41,480 bases of DNA, from the NCBI GenBank assembly GCA_902532565.1, contig CACAIR010000007.1, positions 1 to 41,480 on the forward strand, given 5' to 3'. The notes under the pieces are model-generated. The model had not been told where the DNA came from. It saw only the letters and a program-made list of their open reading frames with translations, and did not search any database. The translations under genes were made by a program, and so were the position numbers. This DNA is from an uncultured Pelagibacteraceae bacterium (GTDB taxonomy: Bacteria > Pseudomonadota > Alphaproteobacteria > Pelagibacterales > Pelagibacteraceae). Shown one piece after another: positions 24,547-33,367 of this stretch (positions within the stretch are counted from its first letter, which is position 1; every line of letters begins with the position of its first letter).

Positions 24547-25733
24547 TGAAAATTCGCCCAGTTATTTTATGCGGTGGAGCAGGAACAAGACTTTGGCCAA
24601 AAGCTAAAAAACATCAAGCTAAACAGTTTATTGATTTTGGTAATTGGACTTTATTAGGTAAAACTTTAGAGAGAATAAAAGCTTCTATATTTGATACACC
24701 AATTATAAGCACTAATGCAAAATATTTAAGACAAGTAAAACAACATTTAAAGAAACATAGAATAAGAAAATTTAAGATAGTTTTGGAGCCAGCTAAAAGA
24801 AATACTGCACCAGCTATATTAAGTACGGCATTAATCAAAGATATTCCAAATGAACAACCTTTAATTTTTTTAGCAGCTGATCATTTGATAGAGAAGGTTG
24901 GATTATTAAATAAAGCTATCAAAAAAAATCAAAAGAAACTCACTCATAATAATATATTTATATTTGGGATTAAACCCACAATGCCTTCTAGCGAATTTGG
25001 ATATTTTTTAACAAGAAATAACAAAGTAACTAGATTTGTTGAAAAGCCTAAAGAATCCAAAGCTAAACAAATAATTAGTAAAAAAGGCTACTGGAATTCT
25101 GGAATGTTTTATTTGAGAAAAGATTCAATAATTAATAATTTTAAGAAGTATCAGCCAAATATTTATCGAAACTGCAATAAAGCTGTAACAAAAGCAAAAT
25201 ACAAAAGTGATGTATATTATTTAAACAAACAAGCGTTTACTAAAGTAACAGCTAAGTCTTTTGACTATGCAATATTAGAAAAAACTAGAGATATTAATGC
25301 TATTAAATTAGATATACCATGGTCTGATTTAGGATCTTGGAAAGAAATCTGTAAGATGTATGGAAGAAATAAAAGACAATACTTTAAAAAGAAAAATGTA
25401 TTCCATAAACCTTGGGGTAGTTATGTAAATCTGTTCAATGGCAAAGAATTCTTAATTAAAGAATTATACGTTAAACCTAAAGGTGTATTAAGCCTTCAAA
25501 AACATCATCATAGAGCTGAGCATTGGGTAATTACACATGGTAAACCTAAAATTACACTAAACAAAAAATATTTTAATATGAAACCTGATGAAACTATCTT
25601 TATTCCAGTAGGAGCAATCCATAGAATAGAGAATCCCAACAAAAAATCAGTTAAAATTATTGAGGCTCAACTAGGCTCAATAATAAATGAAAATGACATC
25701 ATAAGATATAGAGATATATATGGAAGAATTTAA
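24546..25733 (+). CDS. Mannose-1-phosphate guanylyltransferase / mannose-6-phosphate isomerase
   Basis: A bifunctional ManC/AlgA-type enzyme that makes GDP-mannose for surface polysaccharide. Residues 1 to about 270 form the nucleotidyltransferase: VILCGGAGTRLWP at the start, the FVEKPKE signature, YWNSGMFYLRKDS and DIPWSDLGSW. Residues about 285-390 form the type II phosphomannose-isomerase cupin, with KPWGSYVNLFNG, metal-binding SLQKHHHRAEHWVI and PVGAIHRIENP. At 395 residues it is shorter than typical fused enzymes (about 470) but both domains' key motifs are kept. The start overlaps the ilvD stop. A LicD-like gene follows after seven bases, suggesting a small surface-glycan module. Confidence 0.9.
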   Translation: MKIRPVILCGGAGTRLWPKAKKHQAKQFIDFGNWTLLGKTLERIKASIFDTPIISTNAKYLRQVKQHLKKHRIRKFKIVLEPAKRNTAPAILSTALIKDIPNEQPLIFLAADHLIEKVGLLNKAIKKNQKKLTHNNIFIFGIKPTMPSSEFGYFLTRNNKVTRFVEKPKESKAKQIISKKGYWNSGMFYLRKDSIINNFKKYQPNIYRNCNKAVTKAKYKSDVYYLNKQAFTKVTAKSFDYAILEKTRDINAIKLDIPWSDLGSWKEICKMYGRNKRQYFKKKNVFHKPWGSYVNLFNGKEFLIKELYVKPKGVLSLQKHHHRAEHWVITHGKPKITLNKKYFNMKPDETIFIPVGAIHRIENPNKKSVKIIEAQLGSIINENDIIRYRDIYGRI

Positions 25734-25740
25734 ATAATCT

Positions 25741-26367
25741 ATGATTGAGAATAGAAAATTGAATTATGATAAAAAAGTTAGAATTAGAACCAAAAATGAG
25801 CTTGAAACTAGAAAACGTGAATTTCTTAAAATTTGTGAAATATTAGATAGATTAGAAATAAGATATTTCTTAAACACTGGAATTTTATTAGGTGCTATTA
25901 GAGATGGTGATCTTATACCTTGGGACTGGGATATTGAACTAAGTGTTTTTAGTCTTGAAGTGGTTGAAAAAATGAATCCTTTAATTTATGAAATTAAAAC
26001 AGCAGGATTTGAAATTTTAAGAGATGATAGGGAATTATCGAAATTAAAAATTGATTTTAAAGGAATTTTGCCAATAGAAACAACAAAATACTGCATAAAT
26101 GGATGGTGTTTTGATGATAAAAAAAAAATTTATTGGAGAAAAAAATTGAGAGTTCCAAATAAACTATGGTCTGAAATGAAACCAATTAAATTATTTGGAA
26201 AATCTCATTTAGCGCCTTATCCACCTGAACTTTTTTTAGAATATCAATATGGGAATTGGAAAAAACCTATAGTTTCAAGTGATAAAAATTTATATCTAAC
26301 TAAAACTTATCAAGGATTATCACCATTAAAAGAAATTTTAAAAAAAATTTTATATCTTTTTAGGTAA
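25741..26367 (+). CDS. LicD-family protein
   Basis: A 208-residue protein of the LicD/fukutin-related nucleotidyltransferase-fold group, whose members transfer phosphocholine or similar phospho-groups to surface sugars. The diagnostic region is YFLNTGILLGAIRDGDLIPW followed by DWDIEL (acidic residues D62, D64), close to the LicD consensus GTLLGAxR...PWDDDID. The C-terminal part has EMKPIKLFGK and APYPPELFLEYQYG, also seen in LicD proteins. Its sugar acceptor and donor are unknown. It follows the GDP-mannose gene by seven bases, so modification of a mannose-containing surface glycan is a reasonable inference. No signal peptide is present, so it is probably cytoplasmic. Confidence 0.75.
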   Translation: MIENRKLNYDKKVRIRTKNELETRKREFLKICEILDRLEIRYFLNTGILLGAIRDGDLIPWDWDIELSVFSLEVVEKMNPLIYEIKTAGFEILRDDRELSKLKIDFKGILPIETTKYCINGWCFDDKKKIYWRKKLRVPNKLWSEMKPIKLFGKSHLAPYPPELFLEYQYGNWKKPIVSSDKNLYLTKTYQGLSPLKEILKKILYLFR

Positions 26368-26437
26368 GATAACTCTTTTTAAAGATATATAAAAAATGAT
26401 TTGAATACAAAGTACAAATGATGTCTAATAATTTTTA

Positions 26438-27436
26438 ATGAGTACGGTAAGTTTAACTTTAAAAGAAATTTATGATTTAGCGAAAAAAACTTTATTATCT
26501 AACGGATGTGATGATGAAACAGCATCAATTTTATCAGATTTAATCAGAAATGCTGAAAGAGATGGATCATTATCTCATGGTTTATTTAGGTTGCCAGCTT
26601 ACGTAACAGGTCTTAAAAGTGGAAAAATCAATGGCAAAGGGAAACCAGAAATAAGAAAAATATCTCAATCTATAATTAAGGTTGAGGGAAATAATTGTTT
26701 AGCACCTGTAGTCTTAGACAAAGGATTGCCAGAATTATCTAAAGCAGCTAAGGAAAATGGAGTTGCAGTGTTAGCAATAAACAATTCACATCATATGGCT
26801 GCGATGTGGCCTGAAACAGAAAGATTAGCAGACGAGGGTCTCGTCGCATTTGCGTGCACTTCTTATAAACCTGCCGTTGCACCTGCTGGTGCTATAAAAC
26901 CATTATTTGGAACTAATCCAATTTCCTTTGCTTGGCCACGTCCAGGTAAAACACCAGTTGTTTATGATATGGCAACAGCTTCAATGGCAATGGGTGAAGT
27001 TCAGGTTGCTAAAAGAGAAGGGCATAAAGTTCCGCTTGGAACTGGATTAACTATGGATGGTAGAGAAACGACTGATCCTGCGAAAATCGTGGATGGAGGG
27101 GTTTTACTCCCATTTGGTGGATACAAAGGATCTGCAATTGCAATGATGGTAGAGTTATTAGCAGGAGCATTAGTAGGAGATAATTTTAGTTTTGAAACGG
27201 CTGCTAAAGATAATAATGATGGAGGCCCTCCGAGCGGTGGTGAATTCATATTGGCAATTAATCCAAATAAAACATCAGGAACTGACTGGCAAAAACATGC
27301 TGAGAAGTTTTTTGAAAAAATGAAATCAATGGGTGAAGTAAGATTACCTGGAGAAAGACGTCATAAAAATAGAATGGATACAGGTCCGAGAAAAATTAAC
27401 GAAGAATTAGTAAATAAAATTAAATCTTTAAACTAA
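26438..27436 (+). CDS. Ldh2-family malate/L-lactate-type dehydrogenase
   Basis: An NAD(P)-dependent oxidoreductase of the malate/L-lactate/ureidoglycolate/2,3-diketogulonate dehydrogenase family. The 332-residue protein has SHGLFRLPAYV (46-56), the catalytic-histidine region NNSHHMAAMW (about 116-124), KPLFGTNPISFAWPRP and the nucleotide-binding GGYKGSAIAMMVELL. Length is normal to slightly short. The family acts on diverse 2-hydroxy or 2-oxo acids and on cyclic imino acids, and sequence alone does not identify the substrate. It lies 70 bases after the LicD-like gene and may have its own promoter. Its 3' end overlaps the convergent xthA by nine bases. Confidence 0.88.
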   Translation: MSTVSLTLKEIYDLAKKTLLSNGCDDETASILSDLIRNAERDGSLSHGLFRLPAYVTGLKSGKINGKGKPEIRKISQSIIKVEGNNCLAPVVLDKGLPELSKAAKENGVAVLAINNSHHMAAMWPETERLADEGLVAFACTSYKPAVAPAGAIKPLFGTNPISFAWPRPGKTPVVYDMATASMAMGEVQVAKREGHKVPLGTGLTMDGRETTDPAKIVDGGVLLPFGGYKGSAIAMMVELLAGALVGDNFSFETAAKDNNDGGPPSGGEFILAINPNKTSGTDWQKHAEKFFEKMKSMGEVRLPGERRHKNRMDTGPRKINEELVNKIKSLN

Positions 27437-28204
27437 ATTAATCTCAATCGGAGTGTGATCAGAGGGCTTTTCTCTACCACGTGGATCTTTGTTTATATTA
27501 ATATCTTTTATTTGGTCAATTATTGAATTTGATACTAAAAAGTGGTCAATCCTCATTCCATTATTTTTTTGCCAGGCACCTCTCATATAATCCCAAAAAG
27601 TATATCCTTCTTTTTCTTCATGAAAATGTCTATAGACATCATTAAAACCCAAATTAATCATTTCTCTAAATTTTTTTCTTATTTCAAGACGGTATAAAGC
27701 ATCATCCTCAAAACTTTTAACGTTATATACATCTTCAGCTGATGGAATGATATTAAAATCACCAGCCAAAATAATATTTGATTTTTTTTTTGATAGACTT
27801 TTTAATTGTTTTATTAATTGATCAAGCCAAATTTTTTTATAATCATATTTTTCTGTATCTACAGGATTGCCATTCGGAGTATAAATATTTATTAATTGTA
27901 TATTTTTTTTCTTATATTCAAATTCTGCTGAAATTATTCTTGATTGATTTAATTTATCATTAATCAAATCTGTTTTAACATTATTTAATTTACTTTTTGA
28001 AATAATTGCAACACCATTATAACTTTTTTGACCAAATACATGACTTTCATAGTCCATTGATGAAAAATCATCATACGGAAAATGAACATCCTCAGTTTTG
28101 ATTTCCTGCATCATTAAAATATCAGGTTTATATTTTAATAAATAGCTTTTGATATTTTCAATTCTTGCTCTTACTGAGTTAACATTCCAAGATGAAATTA
28201 GCAT
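27428..28204 (-). CDS. xthA: Exodeoxyribonuclease III
   Basis: An AP endonuclease and 3'-5' exonuclease of base-excision repair. The 258-residue protein has the family's metal and catalytic blocks: SWNVNSVRAR (N7), MMQEIKTED (E34), INIYTPNGNP, LAGDFNIIPS, MRIDHFLVS and the final SDHTPIEI. I chose the ATG at 28204, which overlaps the stop of the upstream Fe-S carrier gene by one base. An in-frame ATG at 28234 would add ten hydrophobic residues inside that gene and is less likely. It shares a leftward operon with the Fe-S carrier gene and converges with the Ldh2-family gene, overlapping at the stops. Confidence 0.95.
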   Translation of the reverse strand: MLISSWNVNSVRARIENIKSYLLKYKPDILMMQEIKTEDVHFPYDDFSSMDYESHVFGQKSYNGVAIISKSKLNNVKTDLINDKLNQSRIISAEFEYKKKNIQLINIYTPNGNPVDTEKYDYKKIWLDQLIKQLKSLSKKKSNIILAGDFNIIPSAEDVYNVKSFEDDALYRLEIRKKFREMINLGFNDVYRHFHEEKEGYTFWDYMRGAWQKNNGMRIDHFLVSNSIIDQIKDININKDPRGREKPSDHTPIEINLV

Positions 28205-28521
28205 TAAAGTGAGAAAGAAACTCCACAACCACATGAAGATTTGGTTTGTGGATTAGAAATTTTAAATTGTTCACCAATTAGTTCTGACACGTAATCAACC
28301 TCAGACCCTTTAAGTAAATTAGCTGAAGTTTTATCAATTAAAATATTTTGATAATTCAAGTCATCTTTTTGTTTTGATTTATCAAAAGTAAATTCATATT
28401 GAAAACCAGAACATCCCCCACCTTTAATAGCGATTCTAAAGAATGATCCTTTGTCTTTTTTCGATAACAAATTATCTATTTGTTTTAACGCTTTATCTGT
28501 AAATTTAATTTCTTTAATCAT
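28204..28521 (-). CDS. A-type iron-sulfur cluster carrier (ErpA/IscA-like)
   Basis: A small scaffold or carrier protein that passes Fe-S clusters to target enzymes. The 105-residue protein has the three conserved cysteines C37 (GGGCSGFQYEF), C97 and C99 (SSCGCGVSF) in the family spacing. In alphaproteobacteria this gene often lies beside xthA and dgt, as here. Whether it is functionally ErpA-, IscA- or SufA-like cannot be settled from sequence. The window contains several Fe-S enzymes (LipA, IlvD) that could be clients. It is divergent from dgt across 50 bases. Confidence 0.93.
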   Translation of the reverse strand: MIKEIKFTDKALKQIDNLLSKKDKGSFFRIAIKGGGCSGFQYEFTFDKSKQKDDLNYQNILIDKTSANLLKGSEVDYVSELIGEQFKISNPQTKSSCGCGVSFSL

Positions 28522-28549
28522 GTCTGAACACTGATATTACTAATATAAT
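28521..28549 (+). promoter_or_regulatory. Candidate promoter for dgt-argS
   Basis: A perfect TATAAT (28544-28549) lies 22 bases before the dgt ATG in the gap shared with the divergent Fe-S carrier gene. At 17 bases upstream the hexamer is TGTCTG, a weak -35. Transcription would start near 28556. Confidence 0.4.
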
Positions 28550-28571
28550 ACTTAATTATTTAAATTAAAGG

Positions 28572-29690
28572 ATGAAAAAAGACACTTTGTTAGGCGTATT
28601 TAAAAGTAAGGGTAGACTTAATAAAGAGGCTAATTCAAAATATAGATCTCCTTTTCAACGTGATAGAGATCGTATAATTCATAGTGCATCATTTAGAAGG
28701 TTAAAGCATAAAACCCAAGTATTTGTTAACACAGAAGGTGATCATTTTAGAACTAGGATCACACATTCAATTGAAGTTGCTCAAATAGCTAGGTCAATAG
28801 CAAAGTACTTAAAATTGAATGAAGATTTAGCAGAAACCTTAAGTCTTGCTCATGATTTAGGTCATACTCCATTTGGCCATGCAGGAGAGGATGCTCTAGA
28901 TGAGTGTATGCAAAATTATGGTGGCTTTGATCATAATCTTCAAACACTGAGAATAGTAATGTTTTTAGAGAATAAATATTTTAAATTTGCTGGACTAAAT
29001 TTAACTCTTGAAACATTAGATGGACTTTTAAAACATAATGGACCAGTAGATGATTTAAGTATGGTAAAAAAATTAATTGGTTTAAAAGTTTTTAAAAAAA
29101 AGATTAATTTTAATTCTTATCCATCATTAGAAGCCCAAATATCAGCTATATCAGATGATATTGCATACAATAATCATGACATTCAAGATGGAATTAAAGC
29201 AAATTTATTTAAACTTGAAGAGTTAGTTGAATTAGATTTTTTTAAAGATATTTATAAAAAATATAAAAATAAAATAAATAAAAAAAATTATAAAATTGCA
29301 ATTTACCAAATTATAAGAGATTCAATAGATATTATGATTAGGGATTTAATATCTAATACAGAAAAAAAAATTAAAAAATTTAAAATAAGGTCATTAAAAG
29401 ATGTATCAAAATCAAATCAATTAATAGTCTCTTTTTCAAAAAAAATAGAAAATTCAGAACAAGAAATCAGAACATTTTTAAGACATAGAATGTATAACAA
29501 TAAATCAGTGCTAAATAAAAATCAAAGAGGCAAATTGATAATTACGAAATTATTTAAAATCGTTAAATCAAATCCTAGAAAATTTATTACTAAAGATCAA
29601 TTGACTAAAGACAAATATAGAGTTATTTCAGATTTTATATCTGGTATGACAGATAGATACGCAATTAACCTTTATAATGATAATAAATGA
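28572..29690 (+). CDS. dgt: Deoxyguanosinetriphosphate triphosphohydrolase-like protein
   Basis: A Dgt-type HD-domain hydrolase that releases tripolyphosphate from deoxynucleoside triphosphates and so adjusts dNTP pools. The 372-residue protein has SPFQRDRDRIIHSASFRRLK near the N-terminus. The metal-binding histidine H65 is in RITHSIEV, and H94-D95 are in SLAHDLGHTPFGHAGEDAL. IAYNNHDIQDGIK supplies the later metal-binding Asp. This is the dGTPase type 2 subgroup common in alphaproteobacteria. An AAAGG sequence abuts the ATG, too close for normal Shine-Dalgarno spacing. It overlaps argS by four bases (ATGA), the usual alphaproteobacterial pairing. Confidence 0.93.
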   Translation: MKKDTLLGVFKSKGRLNKEANSKYRSPFQRDRDRIIHSASFRRLKHKTQVFVNTEGDHFRTRITHSIEVAQIARSIAKYLKLNEDLAETLSLAHDLGHTPFGHAGEDALDECMQNYGGFDHNLQTLRIVMFLENKYFKFAGLNLTLETLDGLLKHNGPVDDLSMVKKLIGLKVFKKKINFNSYPSLEAQISAISDDIAYNNHDIQDGIKANLFKLEELVELDFFKDIYKKYKNKINKKNYKIAIYQIIRDSIDIMIRDLISNTEKKIKKFKIRSLKDVSKSNQLIVSFSKKIENSEQEIRTFLRHRMYNNKSVLNKNQRGKLIITKLFKIVKSNPRKFITKDQLTKDKYRVISDFISGMTDRYAINLYNDNK

Positions 29691-31420
29691 ATATTTTTGA
29701 ATTATACCTAAATAGAATTAAATCAATTATTGTAGAGTTAAGTAAAAAAAATCAACTTATTGTACCAGAAACTTTACATAAAATTAATACAGAAATACCT
29801 CCACCAGAATTTGATTGCGATATTTCGACAAATGTTTCAATGGTTTTATCAAAACTCAATAAAACTTCCCCAATTCAATTGGCAGAAAAACTTGCCTCTG
29901 AAATTAAAAATAGGGATAACCAAATTGAGTCTATATATATTGTTAAGCCTGGTTTTATAAACATTAAATTTAAACCATCTTTTTGGTCTAACTTTATTAA
30001 AGAAATTAATAATAATTCTAAAAATTTTGGTATTAACGATGAAGAAAAAAAAAATAATTATTTAGTTGAATTTGTATCAGCCAATCCAACAGGACCTTTA
30101 CATGTTGGTCACTGTCGAGGAGCTATTTTAGGTGATGTTATATCTAATGTTTTAGTATTTAATAAACATAAGGTTACCAAAGAATATTATGTAAATGATT
30201 ATGGTAATCAAATTATAAATTTCACTAAATCTGTATACTTTAGAATTAGAGAAGTAAAATTTAATGAAAAATTCCCACAAGATAATTCTGATTTGTATCC
30301 AGGAGATTACCTAGTCGATTTTGCAAAAAATATAGTTTCAGAAAATTCAGATCTACATTTTGAAAATTATGATGAAATTAGAGATAAGTTAACAGTTTTA
30401 TCAATAGAACAGTCGCTTCTTTTAATCAAAAAGAACCTTAAAAGCTTAGGAGTTAATCATGATAAATTTGTTAGTGAAAAAAGTATTGTTTCAAACAATG
30501 AAGTAGAGAGTGTAATAAAATTTCTAGAAAAGAACAAATTTGTATACAAAGGAAAAATAAAAGCTCCAGCTGGAGAAGATGATAAAAATTGGGTAGAGCG
30601 AGAACAGTTACTTTTTAAATCTACAGATTTTGGTGACGACAAAGATAGAGCATTACAAAAGTCAGATGGAACTTGGACTTATTTTGCAAGCGATGTTGCT
30701 TATCATAAAAATAAAATTGATCGTAAATTTGATTATTTAATCAATATTCTTGGAGCAGACCATGCTGGTTATACTAAAAGAATTTCATCTTCTGTTGAAG
30801 CTATCTCAGGAAAAAAAAATAGATTGATTTGTAAAATTAGTCAGCTTGTCAAACTAATTAAAGATAATAAACCGTTTAAGATGTCTAAAAGGAAAGGAGA
30901 CTATATAACAGTTGATGATTTAATTAATGAAGTAGGCAAGGATGCTACCAGATTCATCATGCTCAATAGAAGCAGTGATGTAGAGTTAGATTTTGACTTT
31001 GATGCAGTAAAGGAAAAATCTAAAGATAATCCTTTGTATTACGTCCAATATTGTTACGCTAGAATTTCATCCGTTTTTAGACAAATTAACAAAAATTTAG
31101 ACACACAAATTGAATTAAATGATTTTAGTTTTGAGTATTCGAATGATGAAATTAAAATCTTAAAAAAAATTGCAGAGTGGCCAAAATGCATTCATGCTTC
31201 ATGTTTAAAACTCGAGCCCCATAGAATTCCTGTTTACTTGTATGAACTTGCTTCTGAATTTCATTCTTATTGGAATCTCGGAAAACAAAATTCAAATAAA
31301 AGATTTATCAATAAAGAAAATAATATCACTTTAGATAAAGTTATTTTTTTAAAAGTTATATCAAGTGTTATAAAATCTGGCATGAAAATTCTTGGCGTAA
31401 ATACACCAGAAAAAATGTAA
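29687..31420 (+). CDS. argS: Arginyl-tRNA synthetase
   Basis: This enzyme charges tRNA-Arg. The 577-residue class Ia enzyme has the N-terminal ArgRS-specific domain (1 to about 110), the HIGH-type motif HVGH (139-142 in ANPTGPLHVGHCRGA), the KMSK-type loop KMSKRKGDYITV, and the C-terminal DALR anticodon-binding domain ending at the stop. Length is typical. It overlaps dgt at its start and the following small gene at its stop (TAATG). A substrate tRNA-Arg(UCU) is encoded elsewhere in this window. Confidence 0.97.
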   Translation: MNIFELYLNRIKSIIVELSKKNQLIVPETLHKINTEIPPPEFDCDISTNVSMVLSKLNKTSPIQLAEKLASEIKNRDNQIESIYIVKPGFINIKFKPSFWSNFIKEINNNSKNFGINDEEKKNNYLVEFVSANPTGPLHVGHCRGAILGDVISNVLVFNKHKVTKEYYVNDYGNQIINFTKSVYFRIREVKFNEKFPQDNSDLYPGDYLVDFAKNIVSENSDLHFENYDEIRDKLTVLSIEQSLLLIKKNLKSLGVNHDKFVSEKSIVSNNEVESVIKFLEKNKFVYKGKIKAPAGEDDKNWVEREQLLFKSTDFGDDKDRALQKSDGTWTYFASDVAYHKNKIDRKFDYLINILGADHAGYTKRISSSVEAISGKKNRLICKISQLVKLIKDNKPFKMSKRKGDYITVDDLINEVGKDATRFIMLNRSSDVELDFDFDAVKEKSKDNPLYYVQYCYARISSVFRQINKNLDTQIELNDFSFEYSNDEIKILKKIAEWPKCIHASCLKLEPHRIPVYLYELASEFHSYWNLGKQNSNKRFINKENNITLDKVIFLKVISSVIKSGMKILGVNTPEKM

Positions 31421-31683
31421 TGATAAAAGAAATTAAGTATTTTATTTTTTTAATCATAATATTAATTTTTATTTTTTTTTCAGTTAAATATTATTTTTCC
31501 GAAGATTATAAAAAGAAGTCATACAGATCTCTATCAAATTTAGAAAAGAAAATTGACCTATATTCTCAAAAATTACCAATATTAGAAGATGATACCCAAA
31601 AAATTATAGAATATGTTAAAAATACTCAAACAAAAAAAAGAAAATATTATTTTTGGGAATTATTATACAAAAATGAAGAATAG
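31420..31683 (+). CDS. Small single-pass membrane protein of unknown function
   Basis: I do not recognise this 87-residue protein. It has a short N-terminus, one strongly hydrophobic helix (about 7-25) and then a charged, Lys/Tyr-rich soluble part with SLSNLEKKIDLYSQKLPIL. By the positive-inside rule the polar tail is probably periplasmic, though the flanks are not decisive. In many alphaproteobacteria the gene between argS and nagZ encodes a membrane-anchored SPOR-domain protein that binds peptidoglycan. Here the anchor is present but no SPOR domain is visible, so it may be a shortened remnant or a replacement. It overlaps argS by one base and nagZ by eleven, which supports it being a real gene. 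Confidence 0.7.
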   Translation: MIKEIKYFIFLIIILIFIFFSVKYYFSEDYKKKSYRSLSNLEKKIDLYSQKLPILEDDTQKIIEYVKNTQTKKRKYYFWELLYKNEE

Positions 31684-32620
31684 AAAATGCTTTATTATAG
31701 GTATTAAAGGAACAAATTTGCATAAAGAAGAAATTTTTTTTCTAAAAAAATATAAACCTTGGGGTGTAATATTATTTTCAAGAAATTTAAAAAATATTAA
31801 TCAAATTAAAAATCTAACATCTCAAATTAAAAAAATATTTAATGATAAAAATTATCCTATTATGATTGATCAAGAGGGTGGTAGAGTAAACAGGTTAAAT
31901 AAGATTATTTCATCTGAAAATTTTACTTCAGAATTTTTTGGAAAAATTTTTATAAAAGAAAAAAAAGATTTCAATCTTATTTATAAATTATTTGTTGATA
32001 GGATGAGTCACATTTTAAAGAATTTGGGTATAAATATAAATACAGTCCCTGTTTTAGACCTAAGATACAAAGGCAGCTCGAATATAATTGGTGATCGTTC
32101 TTTCTCACGAAATCCTAAAATTGTTTCTGATATAGGTGATTTATCTATAAGATATTACAATAATAACTCGATCGGAACTGTTATCAAACATATACCAGGC
32201 CATGGTTTGGCAAAAGTAGATAGCCATCATTTTACACCAATTATAAATAAAGATTTAGATTTTTTAAAAAAAAATGATTTTAAAGCCTTTAGATCAAAAA
32301 AATCATTATTTGCAATGACTGCCCATGTAATTTTTAGAAAAATTGATCCAGATAATACAGTAACTCATTCAAAAAAAATGATTAAGATAATTAGAGATCA
32401 TTTAAAATTTAAAAATTTAATAATTTCTGATGATATTTCAATGAAAAGTTTAAAAGGTTCGATAGCAGAAAAAACTAAAAAAATTTTTAGTGCTGGTTGT
32501 AATTTAGCACTTCATTGTAATGGAAATTTAAAAGAAATGTTTATTGTTGCTGAAAATTCACCTAAAGTTAATTCATTTGTATCAAAAAAAACATCAGAAT
32601 TTTACAAAAATTTAAGTTAA
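31673..32620 (+). CDS. nagZ: Beta-N-acetylhexosaminidase NagZ
   Basis: A glycoside hydrolase family 3 enzyme that removes GlcNAc from muropeptides during peptidoglycan recycling in the cytoplasm. The 315-residue protein has KPWGVILFSRN, the IDQEGGRVNRL block (65-75), GDRSFSRNP, and the catalytic loop HIPGHGLAKVDSHH with H177 and D183. The nucleophile D253 is in ISDDISMKSL. I place the start at the ATG at 31673, where family similarity begins. An in-frame ATG at 31613 would add 20 residues lying entirely inside the preceding gene. scpA follows after six bases. Confidence 0.92.
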   Translation: MKNRKCFIIGIKGTNLHKEEIFFLKKYKPWGVILFSRNLKNINQIKNLTSQIKKIFNDKNYPIMIDQEGGRVNRLNKIISSENFTSEFFGKIFIKEKKDFNLIYKLFVDRMSHILKNLGININTVPVLDLRYKGSSNIIGDRSFSRNPKIVSDIGDLSIRYYNNNSIGTVIKHIPGHGLAKVDSHHFTPIINKDLDFLKKNDFKAFRSKKSLFAMTAHVIFRKIDPDNTVTHSKKMIKIIRDHLKFKNLIISDDISMKSLKGSIAEKTKKIFSAGCNLALHCNGNLKEMFIVAENSPKVNSFVSKKTSEFYKNLS

Positions 32621-32626
32621 TATTTA

Positions 32627-33367
32627 ATGATGATCGAATCTAATAATTCTCTTTTTGAAGTTGAAGTAGATAATTATAATGGACCACTTGATGTTCTTCT
32701 AGACTTAGCAAGAGCGCAAAAAGTTAACTTAGAAGAAATCTCTATAACAAAATTAGCAGATCAATTTAATAATTATATATCAAATAAAAAAAATTTAAAT
32801 TTGGAAGTTGCCTCAGAATATCTTTTAATGGCAACTTGGTTGGCTTATTTAAAATCTAAGTTATTATTACCAGGAACTCCTGAGGAAGAATTTAAAATTA
32901 AAGAGGTCGCAGAAAAATTAAAAATCCAATTAAAAAAATTAGAATTAATTCGTTTATTATCAGATCAAATGTTAAAAAGAAAAAGATTAGGTAGAGAAAT
33001 TAGAACACGGGGCATGAGAGGAAATATTAGGTCAATTTATAGTTCAGAATATAAATTAAATTTATTTGAACTTTTAAAAGCTTATTCATTTATATTAATG
33101 ACAAAAGATTTTCAGAAAATAAATATTCCGAAATTACCAGTTTTCACTACAGAAGATGGAATCAAAACGATAAAAGATTTCTTTGGTAAACTATCAAGTT
33201 GGAAAAAGTTAGAAGAATTAATTCCCAAAAATTTTAAGAATGGAAAAATGATAAAGAGAACTGGCAAGGCAGGAATATTTGCTGGATCTTTGGAACTTGT
33301 AAAAGAGGGAAACCTTCAAATTAAACAAAATAAATTATTTGATGAAATTTATGTTAAAGAAAAATAA
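32627..33367 (+). CDS. scpA: Segregation and condensation protein A
   Basis: ScpA is the kleisin subunit that bridges SMC heads and with ScpB forms the chromosome condensin. The 246-residue protein has the N-terminal SMC-binding region YNGPLDVLLDLARAQKVNL and LEVASEYLLMATWLAYLKSK, a variable charged middle, and a C-terminal winged-helix-like part. Length is normal. Two ATGs are adjacent at the start; either could be used. Its stop overlaps the scpB ATG by one base (TAATG), consistent with equal production of partners. Confidence 0.93.
   Translation: MMIESNNSLFEVEVDNYNGPLDVLLDLARAQKVNLEEISITKLADQFNNYISNKKNLNLEVASEYLLMATWLAYLKSKLLLPGTPEEEFKIKEVAEKLKIQLKKLELIRLLSDQMLKRKRLGREIRTRGMRGNIRSIYSSEYKLNLFELLKAYSFILMTKDFQKINIPKLPVFTTEDGIKTIKDFFGKLSSWKKLEELIPKNFKNGKMIKRTGKAGIFAGSLELVKEGNLQIKQNKLFDEIYVKEK

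Noticed and set aside
31613..31672. Extended N-terminus of NagZ from an upstream in-frame ATG
   Set aside because: The extra 20 residues overlap the preceding gene and lie outside the family's conserved start; the ATG at 31673 gives the expected N-terminus.
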